Positions 1-8,660 of a DNA stretch of 62,830 nucleotides are shown piece after piece. Source of the stretch: Clostridia bacterium (GTDB lineage: Bacteria; Bacillota; Clostridia; Christensenellales; Aristaeellaceae); the NCBI GenBank assembly GCA_017534885.1, contig JAFXVR010000062.1, positions 1-62,830 on the forward strand, in the 5' to 3' direction. Within the stretch, counting starts at the first letter, position 1. The number at the start of each line of letters is the position of its first letter. Made by a program: the position numbers and the translations under genes. The notes beneath the pieces are model-generated. The model made no database searches. It saw nothing but the letters and a program-made list of their open reading frames with translations, and had not been told where the DNA came from.

Positions 1-57
1 CCCCCTCGGGGGAGGCAATCAGGACGGATCCCCTCACGTCTCCATCTCCCCATGAGA

Positions 58-121
58 CAGACTAATTGCAACACCTCCTGTTCGCCAGACTAAACGCAAC
101 AGTATGCACTGCTCCTGTTGC
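58..121. repeat. Direct and inverted repeats in left-edge intergenic region
   Basis: The first 326 bases contain no convincing gene. Two 16-base copies that match at 14 positions lie at 58-73 and 86-101 (both CAGACTAA-NN-GCAACA). The second copy starts an inverted repeat, GCAACAG at 96-102 against CTGTTGC at 115-121. The first is likewise followed by a TGTT. The result is two tandem hairpin-like units upstream of a promoter at 178. They could be regulator sites or a relic of a repeat element; nothing in the sequence decides. Confidence 0.45.
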
Positions 122-177
122 ATTTACTTTGGCAATTCAGGGACTTGGATATTGCGTAATGGGATGAGAGTTAGGGA

Positions 178-206
178 TTGACAATTTGGGCTTGGACGCA
201 TACAAT
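178..206 (+). promoter_or_regulatory. Sigma-A promoter for the BIG2 protein gene
   Basis: A perfect -35 TTGACA (178-183) is followed by a 17-base spacer and -10 TACAAT (201-206). Transcription should start near 213, which leaves an untranslated leader of roughly 110 bases before the start codon at 327. Confidence 0.75.
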
Positions 207-326
207 GGATTTGAGAGGAAAATCCCGCCATATCATGGTTTTGGCCCCACAGCGGGATGGAATCCGCCTGCCTCAGCGTTATATGGTTGTGGAGCGAGTT
301 CCGCACGGAATCAGGAGGGAATACGC

Positions 327-2477
327 ATGATGAACGGCAAACGGATTGCGGCGGCGCTGGTGGCTGCGCTGCTGCTGACGGCGCTTTGCGTGAGCAGCGC
401 CCTGGCGGCTGACCTGGAGTTCAGGGACAGCAAGGTCACGATATTCGAGGGCAAGCGGCAGTATCTGCACCTGTCCAGGAGCGGCGCGGCCAAGGACGCC
501 GAGGTCTCCTGGTCGTCCAACAACACCCGGGTGGCCACGGTCAACGAAAAAGGCATGGTGACCGGCATCAGCAAGGGACAGGCCACCATCACGGCCTCCT
601 GCCGCGCCGGCAGCCGCACGGTCAAGGCTACCTGCCTTGTCACGGTGCAGCGCGCCGTCACCAGCCTGGAGATCAAGGAGAACGGCTGGACCGTCCTGCC
701 CGGGGACGACATGGATCTGGCCCATGTGCTGACGCTGGATCTGGAAGGCCTGGAGGACGAAGACAAGCCGCCGGTGCTGGTGCTCCTTGTCAAGAAGACT
801 GTCAACATCAATTACAGCTGGGAGCCCCGGGATGCCAGCTCCAACAGGATCACCATCACTTCCACCAATGAGACGGTGGTGTCCCAGAACGGCCGGAACA
901 ACCAGCTGAGGGTCAACGGCCCGGGCGAGTGTCTGGTGACCATCGCCAGCGAGTCCAATCCCGAGGTGGCGAAGATCTACCACGTGCTGGCCATCGATCA
1001 GAAGGAAACAATCCGGAGCATCAAGGCCACGGTGGATCGGCAGACCATCGGCGTGGGCAATACGGTACAGATCGAGACCACCATCAGCCCGGATAACGCT
1101 TTTCTGCCCTATGTGTCTTACTCCAGCAGCGATGAGAACGTCTGCACGGTGGACGAGTACGGCGAGGTGACCGGCGTCGGAAGGGGCAATGCCACCATCC
1201 GCGTGACCGCCAAGGATGGCTCCGGCCAGAGCCGCACCGTCAACATTCAGGTGCAGCAGCAGCCCACGGAGATTCAGCTGGACAATGAGCTGGTGGTGGC
1301 CGTGGGCAAGGGCGGCAAGCAGATCAATGCCACCGTGCTGCCCGCCAACGCCAACAACAAGAAGCTGACCTATGCTTCCTCCGATCCGAGCATCGCCAAG
1401 GTCAACAACAGCGGCTATGTGACCCCTGTGTCCGCCGGCACCTGCTATGTGACCGTGGCCAGCGCCATCGATCCCACCGTGTTTTCCGACATCCTGATCG
1501 TGGTCAATCAGCCCGTGACCAGGATCACCTTCGACCAGAATGTCATCACGGTCAACGTCAACGAGCAGACCTTCGCCAACTGGAATACTCTCCCGTATGA
1601 CGCCACTGACCCCTCCGTGTCGCTTTCCTCCAGCAATGAGCGGATTTTCACGGTCACCCAGTCCGGCCGCATCACCGGCGTGAAGCGCGGCGAGGCCTAC
1701 CTGAACGTGAAAGCCACCGACGGCGGCAACTGCTCGGCGCGGATCAAGGTGCAGGTGCTTCAGCCCGTGGAGGGCGTGCACATGTACCAGGAGGTGTACT
1801 ATGCGGACATCGGCGATGACACCTTCCTGAACGCGGTGCTGGAGCCCTCCGACGCCAGCAATACCCGGATGAGCTGGTATGTGGACAATCCCAGCGTGGC
1901 CAGGATCAGCGGAAATTACACCCGGGCGACCCTGGTGGGCCTCAACTGGGGCGAGACCACTGTCACCGGCATCACCGAGGACGGCGGCTACATGTGCACC
2001 TGCCTGGTGAAGGTGGGCAACTACAATAACGCGCTGAAGATCACCGACCTGTATACCCAGGACAATGTGATCAAGATCGGCGTGTACAACGACAGCGTCC
2101 TGCAGATCGAGCGCTTCAACTTCAACATCGAGGTTTATGACATTCACGACAAGCCCATTGTGGTGACCACCGGCGGCGCCAACGTGATCAACGGCTACTA
2201 TCCGCTGACGCTCTATCAGTACCAGAGCACCCAGCACGGCCGCTTCGTCTTCAAGGATTTCGTGCAGCCCTATGAGACCATCGGCCGCATGGTGATGCGC
2301 ATCACCGGTTACACCACCGTGGACGGCATGCGGAAGACCATCGACGACGTTAACAAGCAGCCGGTCTTCCAGTTCATGAGCCCGCTCTTCGTGGGCCCGG
2401 AGGAGGAGACCATACCCGAGTTTGACCTGGAGCCGCTGATCAAGGAACAGACGGACAAGTGGGTAACCTTCCGGTAA
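327..2477 (+). CDS. Secreted protein with tandem Ig-like (BIG2) domains
   Basis: A 716-residue exported protein, probably a cell-surface or adhesive scaffold; no catalytic motif is visible. An N-terminal signal peptide (KR, then a hydrophobic stretch, cleavage after ALA near residue 28) is followed by about six Ig-like segments of the BIG2 (bacterial Ig-like group 2) type. They are recognised by recurring patterns such as SSN..VATV, G.VTG...G.ATIT and VTV, spread over about residues 30-555. A C-terminal region (about 560-716) lacks this repeat and may be a separate beta domain. There is no LPXTG motif or membrane anchor, so it is secreted or held non-covalently. The start is ATG 327, preceded by AGGAGGGA at 312-319; reading upstream in frame to 186 has no such support. 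It has its own promoter and no operon partner. Confidence 0.85.
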   Translation: MMNGKRIAAALVAALLLTALCVSSALAADLEFRDSKVTIFEGKRQYLHLSRSGAAKDAEVSWSSNNTRVATVNEKGMVTGISKGQATITASCRAGSRTVKATCLVTVQRAVTSLEIKENGWTVLPGDDMDLAHVLTLDLEGLEDEDKPPVLVLLVKKTVNINYSWEPRDASSNRITITSTNETVVSQNGRNNQLRVNGPGECLVTIASESNPEVAKIYHVLAIDQKETIRSIKATVDRQTIGVGNTVQIETTISPDNAFLPYVSYSSSDENVCTVDEYGEVTGVGRGNATIRVTAKDGSGQSRTVNIQVQQQPTEIQLDNELVVAVGKGGKQINATVLPANANNKKLTYASSDPSIAKVNNSGYVTPVSAGTCYVTVASAIDPTVFSDILIVVNQPVTRITFDQNVITVNVNEQTFANWNTLPYDATDPSVSLSSSNERIFTVTQSGRITGVKRGEAYLNVKATDGGNCSARIKVQVLQPVEGVHMYQEVYYADIGDDTFLNAVLEPSDASNTRMSWYVDNPSVARISGNYTRATLVGLNWGETTVTGITEDGGYMCTCLVKVGNYNNALKITDLYTQDNVIKIGVYNDSVLQIERFNFNIEVYDIHDKPIVVTTGGANVINGYYPLTLYQYQSTQHGRFVFKDFVQPYETIGRMVMRITGYTTVDGMRKTIDDVNKQPVFQFMSPLFVGPEEETIPEFDLEPLIKEQTDKWVTFR

Positions 2478-2492
2478 GACGAATAGATACAG

Positions 2493-2538
2493 AACAGCGC
2501 CCCCGCACATCGAAATCAAGGTGTGCGGGGGCGCTGTT
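2493..2538 (+). terminator. Hairpin terminator candidate after the BIG2 gene
   Basis: Perfect 17-bp arms at 2493-2509 and 2522-2538 enclose a 12-base loop just after the stop codon. There is no T-run on either side, so it is either a factor-assisted terminator or an mRNA 3'-end stabiliser between two convergent genes. Confidence 0.55.
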
Positions 2539-2622
2539 GCGATGTCAGCCAGGACGGAGCAATACTCAGGATGGCTGAACCCATGATGCTGAATCGAAAA
2601 GAAACAGGATGGCAGGATGCCC

Positions 2623-3216
2623 TCAGGGCGCGCCGGGCACTTCCACCCAGGGGTGCATCTCTGTAAAGGTCTCATAGTGATCCTCGGTGTAGAACACCAG
2701 CCCGTCGTTGGAATAGACGATGCGGTAAGCATTGCGCCTTCCGGAGACATACCAGCAGTCACATTCGTAGTACTGGCGGCCCTTGGCTTTGGGCAGGCGG
2801 CCCTCGTAATTGCCGAACCGGTCGCCGCCGATGGAGTAGCCGGGTGCGATATCGCTGACATAGTCGTATCTTGAATCCCAGCCCAGGGCTTCCACTTCGG
2901 CCTTGGTGATGAAGTTATCCGGCAGCTCGCCGTGGGCGAAGATGTAATCCGCGATGGACTGGGGATCGATGATCGGCCCCTCCGGCACAGGAGACAGGGT
3001 AGGCCCGGCTTCTTGCTCGGGCTCCGGGGTGGCGGTCGGCTTGGGCGTCTTGCTGGGCCTGGGTGTGGGGGTGTTCTTCTTTTTCCGTTTGGCGACAAGG
3101 ACACCCGTCTCAGCCTGCGCGCTCTGCGGCTGAAGCGGCGCGGAAAGCAGGTCGCTCTGCCAGAAGGCAAAGACTGCGAGAAGGGCGAGCAGCAGGGCCA
3201 GCAAGCGCTTTTTCAT
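2623..3216 (-). CDS. Small secreted protein of unknown function
   Basis: A 197-residue protein with a clear signal peptide (MKKR then a Leu/Ala-rich stretch, cleavage near residues 30-35). A basic KRKKK patch and a Pro/Thr-rich linker with TPTPRP and TPKPTATPEP repeats span about residues 43-70. The C-terminal part (about 85-197) is mixed alpha/beta with Tyr-rich segments and one CDCW motif. I do not recognise a family. The linker resembles those that span cell-wall peptidoglycan, so an exported wall-associated protein is likely. ATG 3216 is preceded by AAGGATGATT. It is transcribed toward the BIG2 gene, and both could share the hairpin at 2493-2538. Confidence 0.6.
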   Translation of the reverse strand: MKKRLLALLLALLAVFAFWQSDLLSAPLQPQSAQAETGVLVAKRKKKNTPTPRPSKTPKPTATPEPEQEAGPTLSPVPEGPIIDPQSIADYIFAHGELPDNFITKAEVEALGWDSRYDYVSDIAPGYSIGGDRFGNYEGRLPKAKGRQYYECDCWYVSGRRNAYRIVYSNDGLVFYTEDHYETFTEMHPWVEVPGAP

Positions 3217-3290
3217 AGAGAATCATCCTTTCTGAATGGTATACGTGGCAAACATGAAAAACATTGTGAGATGCCGATACACTGTATGTA

Positions 3291-3320
3291 AGTATACATC
3301 ATCCCCCAATATCCGCCCAA
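3291..3320 (-). promoter_or_regulatory. Possible promoter for the small secreted protein
   Basis: On the minus strand, TTGGGC (3315-3320) and TATACT (3291-3296) are separated by 18 bases. The -35 match is weak. Confidence 0.35.
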
Positions 3321-3800
3321 TCACTTATGGTACCTCTCCCCCGCTGTGATCTTAGCGGAGCGGTAGAGCTGTTCGAGGAGCATGACGCGGGCGAGCTGGT
3401 GGGGGAAGGTCATCTGGGACATGGAGAGCTGTTCATCGGCGCGGGCGATGACCTGATCGGACAGGCCCTGAGAGCCGCCGATGGCAAAGAGGACATCGCC
3501 GGTGACGCGCAGGGGCAGGGCTTCGAGGTGCTGGGCAAGGACAGGGGAGGGCATCTGGCGGCCGGGGATGGTCAGGGCGATGAGGTAATCATTGGGCCGG
3601 ACATGCCGGAGGAGCTGCTCGCCCTCCCGCTGCTTCAGCTGCTGCAGGGCGGCGGGGGAGGCCGAGGCGGGCTCCGGCAGGTCGGGCACCTCGATCACCT
3701 GATACTTGCCGTAGCGGCTGAGGCGCTTCAGGTACTCCTGCGCCATCTCCCGATAGGGCTTTTCCTTGAGCTGGCCCACCGCCAGCACTGTCACCCGCAT
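3321..3800 (-). CDS. rlmH: 23S rRNA (pseudouridine1915-N3)-methyltransferase RlmH
   Basis: RlmH is a SPOUT-fold enzyme that methylates pseudouridine 1915 of 23S rRNA (helix 69) on assembled ribosomes, using SAM. This 159-residue protein has the family length. It shows the N-terminal VLAVGQLKEKPYREM segment, the GDVLFAIGGSQG SAM-binding knot loop, and the C-terminal hallmarks SMSQMTFPHQLARVMLLEQLYRA-type segment and GERYHK end. A TTG six bases upstream is also in frame, but AGGAGG sits nine bases before ATG 3800, which fixes the start. It is the last gene of the polysaccharide-exporter transcript, 34 bases after the ATPase gene. Confidence 0.95.
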   Translation of the reverse strand: MRVTVLAVGQLKEKPYREMAQEYLKRLSRYGKYQVIEVPDLPEPASASPAALQQLKQREGEQLLRHVRPNDYLIALTIPGRQMPSPVLAQHLEALPLRVTGDVLFAIGGSQGLSDQVIARADEQLSMSQMTFPHQLARVMLLEQLYRSAKITAGERYHK

Positions 3801-3834
3801 GCGCAAAGACCTCCTGACTGCAGACTTCCTGGGA

Positions 3835-4596
3835 TCACCGGCTCAGCGCGCCGCTGTCCACCGCCTCGGCATAGTGCGCGCAGACAGTTTCCGCGTCGCC
3901 GGCTTCCCGCACCGCGCCGTGATCCAGCCAGACCACCTGCTGGCACATCTGCCGGATCTGGCTGAGGTTATGGCTGACGAAGAGCACCGTCGCGCCGCCG
4001 CCCATCATTTCCATCATCCGGGCGCGGCTCTTCCGCTGAAAGGCCTCGTCGCCCACCGCGAGGATCTCATCCACGATCAGAATGTCCGGCCGGACGACGG
4101 TGGCCACCGAAAAGGCCAGGCGCGCCATCATGCCCGAGGAATACGTTTTGAGCGGCCGCTCCACAAAAGCACCCAGGCCGGAATAGGTGATGATTTCCTC
4201 TACCCGGTCCAGCAGGAAATCCCGGGGATAGCCGAGGATCGCGCCATTGAGGAGGATGTTCTCCCGGCCGCTGAGCTCCGGGTCAAAGCCCGCGCCCAGC
4301 TCGAGCATCGGCACCAGGCTGCCGCGCACCACAGCCTGCCCGGCGGTGGGGCGGTATATACCGCTGATGACCTTCAGCACCGTGCTCTTGCCCGCGCCGT
4401 TGGAGCCGATCAGCCCCATGACAGTGCCTTTGCTGACTGTAAAGCTGACGTCCCGCAGGGCGTGAAAGACCGCGGTCCGGCGGCGGCGGCGCAGGGTGTC
4501 CATCGCCCATTCCTTCAGGCTGGAGGTACGGTTGGGATCCAGGCGGAAGTCCATTGAGACATGCTCCACGGACACCATGATCTCGTCGCTCGGCAT
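3835..4596 (-). CDS. Polysaccharide/teichoic acid ABC exporter ATPase
   Basis: A 253-residue ATP-binding subunit of the Wzt/TagH class, which powers export of lipid-linked polysaccharide or teichoic acid through a Wzm/TagG-type permease. Walker A GSNGAGKS, the signature YSSGM, and Walker B ILIVDEILAVGD are intact; the DEILAVGD form and the TSSLKEW N-terminal segment are typical of this branch. It ends soon after the nucleotide-binding domain and lacks the C-terminal carbohydrate-binding domain of O-antigen Wzt proteins, so it is of the short, substrate-tolerant type. The permease gene lies 15 bases upstream in the same transcript. ATG 4596 is preceded by AAGGAGG. No glycosyltransferase genes accompany it, so the substrate is unknown. 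Confidence 0.9.
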   Translation of the reverse strand: MPSDEIMVSVEHVSMDFRLDPNRTSSLKEWAMDTLRRRRRTAVFHALRDVSFTVSKGTVMGLIGSNGAGKSTVLKVISGIYRPTAGQAVVRGSLVPMLELGAGFDPELSGRENILLNGAILGYPRDFLLDRVEEIITYSGLGAFVERPLKTYSSGMMARLAFSVATVVRPDILIVDEILAVGDEAFQRKSRARMMEMMGGGATVLFVSHNLSQIRQMCQQVVWLDHGAVREAGDAETVCAHYAEAVDSGALSR

Positions 4597-4611
4597 TGTT
4601 CCGCCTCCTTC

Positions 4612-6081
4612 TTACAGATGAAACACAAAGTGATCCTGATGGCGGTGGAACACCCAGGAGCCCAGCAGCAGCATGCCGGCGGAAGCTATCAAGCAGCCCA
4701 GCAGATTGGCCGGGGTCGGCGCGGTACCCTCCATGGCGATGGCCCGCAGGAAGGTGATGAACTGATACATGGGATTCATGCGGTAGACCGTGCGAAGGCC
4801 GAAGGGGATAATACTCTCCGGATAGAACAGCGGGGTCAGATAGGTCCAGAGCAGCACCAGCACGCTCCAGAGGAAGCGCGTGTCCCGGAAGAACACGTTC
4901 AGCGTGCACAGCAATAATGTCAGCCCCAGGGTGAAGCCGAAGAGCAGCAGCAGGTCAATGGGCATCAGCAGCAGCGACCAGGTGATGGGCGTGCCGGTGA
5001 AGAGCATCAGCATCAGCAGGGGAATCAGGGTGATGAGCATATTGATCAGCGAGGACAGGGTGCGGGAGAAGGGATAGATATACTTGGGCATGTACACCTT
5101 GTTGATCAGGCTGCCGTTGGAGACAATGGACTCCAGGCCTAAGGTGCAGGCTTCGGAGAAAAAGTTGAAGAGCACAATGCCCGTCAGCAGATAGACCGGG
5201 AAATTGTCAATGGAAGTGCTGAAGAGTGTGGAAAAGACGATATACTGCACCGTCATGGTCAGCAGAGGGTTCAAAAAGCTCCAGACCACGCCCAGCAGAC
5301 TCTGGCGGTACTTGGTGTTGAAATCCCGGGATACGAGCTGGCGGATCAGGAAGTCATAGTGCCGCATGGCCTCGATAATCCAGAGCAGCCGCGTTCGCCT
5401 GCCCCGCTCCAGGAGATAAGCCGCTCCATAGCCCCAGAGCGCGGTCAGCAGCGTCAGCAGGGCAGCAATGGGCCAGTACCAGCGCATGACGCCGCAGGGG
5501 CTGTACCCGTCCAGGCGTGCGCAGAGCCGTCCGCTGACAGGGGTGCCCTGGACGGTCAGGTGATCCAGCTGATCGGCGGTGACGCTGACCCGGCCGGCGT
5601 TCTCATGGCTGCCCATATAGAGGGCGGGCAGGCGGCCGCTGCCCTCGGGATCGGCAAAGGTCAGCCGGAGGGTCATTTCACCCTGTACCGGCAGGGGCAT
5701 TTCAAAACTGAGGGAGAAGGTGTTTCCGCTCAGGCTGTTCAGGGACACATCGACAGAGGCCAGTGCCTCGCCAGAGGCCGAGAGCACCTCGACGGTCATG
5801 CCGCCGTCCAGCCCGCCGCCCACCGGCGCGAGATCAAAGGTCAGGCCGGAGAGGTACGCGAAAGGCACGGCATAGCCCTGCTCGATGACCAGCCCGTCTG
5901 TGGGCTGGCCGGTGACGCCCTCCCGCTCCGGCGAGGTCACCCGGGCACCGGTGCGCGACCAGTCATCCGCCACAATGAGTCCCGTCAGGATCAGCACAGC
6001 CGCCAGCACCGCAGCCATCACCAGGCCCAGCCGCCGGACATCCGGGGCTGTCAGCGGGATCTGCTCACCTTGCCTTGCCAT
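4612..6081 (-). CDS. ABC-2 polysaccharide exporter permease with extracytoplasmic N-domain
   Basis: The membrane subunit that pairs with the ATPase downstream. Residues from about 240 to 489 form a typical Wzm/TagG permease: an amphipathic entry helix with RDFNTKYRQS, then WSFLNPLLTM and about six membrane segments. Preceding this is an added module of about 235 residues. It comprises a first membrane helix (about 18-38), a beta-rich soluble stretch (about 45-200) that would face outside, and a second helix (about 202-225). Normal family members are about 260 residues; this one is 489. ATG 6081 has AGGAGGGG seven bases upstream; in-frame reading continues to 6258 without a ribosome site. The added domain may bind the exported polymer or wall. 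Confidence 0.85.
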   Translation of the reverse strand: MARQGEQIPLTAPDVRRLGLVMAAVLAAVLILTGLIVADDWSRTGARVTSPEREGVTGQPTDGLVIEQGYAVPFAYLSGLTFDLAPVGGGLDGGMTVEVLSASGEALASVDVSLNSLSGNTFSLSFEMPLPVQGEMTLRLTFADPEGSGRLPALYMGSHENAGRVSVTADQLDHLTVQGTPVSGRLCARLDGYSPCGVMRWYWPIAALLTLLTALWGYGAAYLLERGRRTRLLWIIEAMRHYDFLIRQLVSRDFNTKYRQSLLGVVWSFLNPLLTMTVQYIVFSTLFSTSIDNFPVYLLTGIVLFNFFSEACTLGLESIVSNGSLINKVYMPKYIYPFSRTLSSLINMLITLIPLLMLMLFTGTPITWSLLLMPIDLLLLFGFTLGLTLLLCTLNVFFRDTRFLWSVLVLLWTYLTPLFYPESIIPFGLRTVYRMNPMYQFITFLRAIAMEGTAPTPANLLGCLIASAGMLLLGSWVFHRHQDHFVFHL

Positions 6082-6120
6082 GCTTTCCCCTCCTGCGCAA
6101 TCATTCAGGAATCCAGAGGC

Positions 6121-6149
6121 ATTATAGCATGAAACCCGCCGCTCCGCAA
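6121..6149 (-). promoter_or_regulatory. Promoter of the exporter-rlmH operon
   Basis: On the minus strand, TTGCGG (6144-6149), 17-base spacer, TATAAT (6121-6126), with TGC before the -10 (extended -10). It lies 40 bases upstream of the permease start. Confidence 0.7.
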
Positions 6150-6251
6150 TCATCGGCGGAGATATTCGGGCATGCGCGCTTCGCCGCATTCGCCGGCGCT
6201 CCGCATACGTCCAGGATAACGCCCCGTCTCCGGAAAGAATTTGCGCAGGGC

Positions 6252-6280
6252 TTTTCAAGCCGTCACAGGTGTGGTATAAT
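6252..6280 (+). promoter_or_regulatory. Promoter of the regulator-S41-mrnC-thyX-rlmB-yacP-sigH operon
   Basis: TTTTCA (6252-6257), 17-base spacer, TATAAT (6275-6280), with TGG giving an extended -10. It lies 29 bases upstream of the first start codon. Confidence 0.7.
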
Positions 6281-6309
6281 GAAGAATGTTGGAGAAGGGA
6301 GGGGCGCGC

Positions 6310-7320
6310 ATGGCTGACGGAGAGCGGCTGTACAGGCTGCGGGAACGGCTGGAACAGCTGGACACGAGGATCAGCGTCGGCGAGCCGGCTCCCGAGGACG
6401 CGGAGGGCATGCGCGAGGCGGAGGGACTGCTGCGACTGGTGAGCTGGCGGCTCCGGCTCTGCCTGACCTGCGGCGCGGACACGCCCGGCGCGGCCGATCT
6501 GCTTCGGCTGGCCCTCTCCTTAGCCGGGGAACTGCTGGAACAGGACAGCCAGCCGGACAGCCTGAACAAGGCCTGGCGGCTGATCTTGGAGGGGCGGCTG
6601 GCGGAAGACGAGTGTCTGCGGCTGGCGGCCCGGTATCAGCTGAAGGAGCATCAGACGAGATGCGTGCTGATCCTCCGCACAGAGCCGGGCGACGCGCAGG
6701 CGCTGGACGCGCTGAAGGAGATCGTGCCGCTGGAGTCCGGGGACGCGCTCCTGCCATGGCACCGGGGCAGCGCGGCACTGGTCAAGGCGGCGGGGCGCAC
6801 CGCTCCGGAGGAGGAGCTGCTGGAGTACGCGAAAGCGCTGCAGGAGACCTTCCTCGGGGAAATGGGCCGTACCCTGCGCATCGGCGTGGGCTCAGCGGCG
6901 CAGACATTGGCCGTCCTGAAACAGAGCGCGGAGGAAGCGGAACATGCGCTGGACATCGGCTTGTCCTTCCACCCGACCCAGGAGGTCTTCGTGTACCGGA
7001 GCATGCTGCTGGAGCGCTTCCTGAGCAGTGTGCCGCCGGAGACCCGGGAGCGCTTCCTGTCCATCGTCTTCAGCAAGAACACGGCCAAGCTCTTCAACGA
7101 CGAGATGCTGACCACCATCGACATGTTTTTTGAAACAGACCTGAACGCGTCGGACGCGGCCCGCCAGCTGTACATCCACCGGAATACCCTGATGTACCGC
7201 CTGGACAAGGTGCAAAGGGCCACAGGCCTGGATCTCAGGAGCTTTGAGGACGCGGTGACCTTCAAGCTGCTCATGGAAATGAAGCGCCGCGAAGACCATC
7301 TCAAGGGAGGCATATCATGA
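6310..7320 (+). CDS. PucR/CdaR-type transcriptional regulator
   Basis: A 336-residue protein whose C-terminal section (about residues 265-330) is the PucR-family helix-turn-helix: DAARQLYIHRNTLMYRLDKV followed by a FEDAVTFKLL helix. The middle part (about 105-230) resembles the GGDEF-like sensory fold found in CdaR and PucR regulators, without a catalytic GGDEF motif. The N-terminus is helical and Leu/Arg-rich. Such proteins usually control sugar-diacid or purine catabolism, but here it heads an RNA-processing and sporulation-sigma operon and overlaps the S41 protease by 4 bases, so it may regulate its own operon. ATG 6310 follows AAGGGAGGGG. The effector is unknown. Confidence 0.8.
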   Translation: MADGERLYRLRERLEQLDTRISVGEPAPEDAEGMREAEGLLRLVSWRLRLCLTCGADTPGAADLLRLALSLAGELLEQDSQPDSLNKAWRLILEGRLAEDECLRLAARYQLKEHQTRCVLILRTEPGDAQALDALKEIVPLESGDALLPWHRGSAALVKAAGRTAPEEELLEYAKALQETFLGEMGRTLRIGVGSAAQTLAVLKQSAEEAEHALDIGLSFHPTQEVFVYRSMLLERFLSSVPPETRERFLSIVFSKNTAKLFNDEMLTTIDMFFETDLNASDAARQLYIHRNTLMYRLDKVQRATGLDLRSFEDAVTFKLLMEMKRREDHLKGGIS

Positions 7321-8660
7321 TGCGAAACCACAAAATCGGCCTGCTGCTGCTCTGCCTGGCGCTGACTGCCGCGCTGCTCTCTTCATGCGCCTATTTCCCC
7401 TACATGACGCTGAACGGCATGACGCAGGTGGAGGAACGGAACGAGCCGGCTCCTGAGGCGACCGTGAAGCCTGCCGTGACGGTGGGCGAGGACCAGGTGG
7501 TCATCAGCCGGGAGGAGTATGAGAGCTACCGCCGTTTCGACAGCCTGATCGAGATCCTGGAGCTGACAGAAGAGAACTTCTATGAAGATCTGGACGAGGA
7601 AAAGCTGATCCAGGGCGCCGCGGCGGGCCTGCTGCAGGCGGTGGACGACCCCTACACCTTCTATTACAGCCCGGAGGACTACGCCGAGCTCTGGGAGGAT
7701 GACGAGGGCGAGTACGCCGGCATCGGCATCCAGATTTCCGCCAATTACGCGACCCAGATCTGCACCATCACCCGGGTGTTCAAGAATGGCCCGGCGGAAG
7801 GCGTGGGCGTGCGCAAGGGCGATATCCTCTACCGCGTGGGCGAAGACCTGTACGTCAACGCCGACAACCTGCAGGATGCCGTGGACATCATGCGCGGAAC
7901 CCCCGGCACGCCGGTGGACGTGACCTTCCTGCGCAACGGCGAGGAGCTGACCTTCACCATCGTCCGCGCCACCGTGACGGTCAACCGCATTGACAGCGCC
8001 ATGCTGCCCGGGGACATCGCCTACATCCGCCTGTATGAGTTTGCCGGCGAGTGCGAGGTGGAGTTTGCCAATGCGCTCAGCGAACTGGAGGAACAGGGCG
8101 CGAAGGGCGTCATCATTGATCTGCGGGACAACGGCGGCGGCTGGGTGGACGCGGCGAATAAAATCGGCGACCTCTTCCTGGACGAGGGCATACTCTGCTA
8201 TCTGCAGTACAAGAACGGCTACCGCGAGTACTACCGCACCAAGAACGGCAAGACCGACATGCCCATCGTGATCCTGGTGAACCAGTACACCGCCAGCTCT
8301 TCCGAGATCCTGACCGGCGCGCTGAAAGACCGGGCGAACGCCACGGTGGTGGGTGTGCAGAGCTATGGCAAGGGCGTGGTGCAGGCGGTGCTGTCTGTGG
8401 GCAACAAGGGTGAGGGCATGCAGGTGACCATCGCCCAGTATTTCACGCCCAACGGCAACGCGGTGCACAAGATCGGCATCACCCCGGACGTGGTGTCCGA
8501 GCTGCCTGAGGGCGACCCGGGCGACTATGACCTGGCGGATGTGGAGCATGACATCCAGCTGCAGAAGGCGGTTGAAGTGATGCTGGAGAAGCTCGGTGTC
8601 GAGACGCCGGTAGCTGAACCGGCGCCGGAAGAGGACGCCGCTGTGGAGCAGGGCCTGTGA
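7317..8660 (+). CDS. S41 carboxy-terminal processing protease, lipoprotein
   Basis: A 447-residue CtpA-like serine protease. The N-terminus is a lipoprotein signal ending LLSSC, with Cys24 as the lipidation site, so it sits on the outer face of the membrane. A PDZ domain (about 125-220, with the GIGIQI and GVRKGDILYRV motifs) precedes the S41 catalytic domain. Ser327 in TASSSEI and Lys352 in SYGKG match the Ser-Lys dyad of the family. The C-terminal tail is acidic and Pro/Glu-rich. The family trims C-terminal tails of exported proteins and, in sporulating Firmicutes, takes part in signalling proteolysis. ATG 7317 overlaps the previous stop codon; the next gene starts at GTG inside its stop (GTGA). 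Its place in a sigH operon suggests a link to stationary phase (inference). Confidence 0.9.
   Translation: MMRNHKIGLLLLCLALTAALLSSCAYFPYMTLNGMTQVEERNEPAPEATVKPAVTVGEDQVVISREEYESYRRFDSLIEILELTEENFYEDLDEEKLIQGAAAGLLQAVDDPYTFYYSPEDYAELWEDDEGEYAGIGIQISANYATQICTITRVFKNGPAEGVGVRKGDILYRVGEDLYVNADNLQDAVDIMRGTPGTPVDVTFLRNGEELTFTIVRATVTVNRIDSAMLPGDIAYIRLYEFAGECEVEFANALSELEEQGAKGVIIDLRDNGGGWVDAANKIGDLFLDEGILCYLQYKNGYREYYRTKNGKTDMPIVILVNQYTASSSEILTGALKDRANATVVGVQSYGKGVVQAVLSVGNKGEGMQVTIAQYFTPNGNAVHKIGITPDVVSELPEGDPGDYDLADVEHDIQLQKAVEVMLEKLGVETPVAEPAPEEDAAVEQGL

Noticed and set aside
279..3170. A 963-codon open frame on the minus strand across the BIG2 gene
   Set aside because: It is the antisense shadow of a high-GC coding gene: the protein is a His/Gly/Arg/Pro-rich non-repeating sequence with no domain, and the plus strand has signal peptide, ribosome site and Ig repeats.
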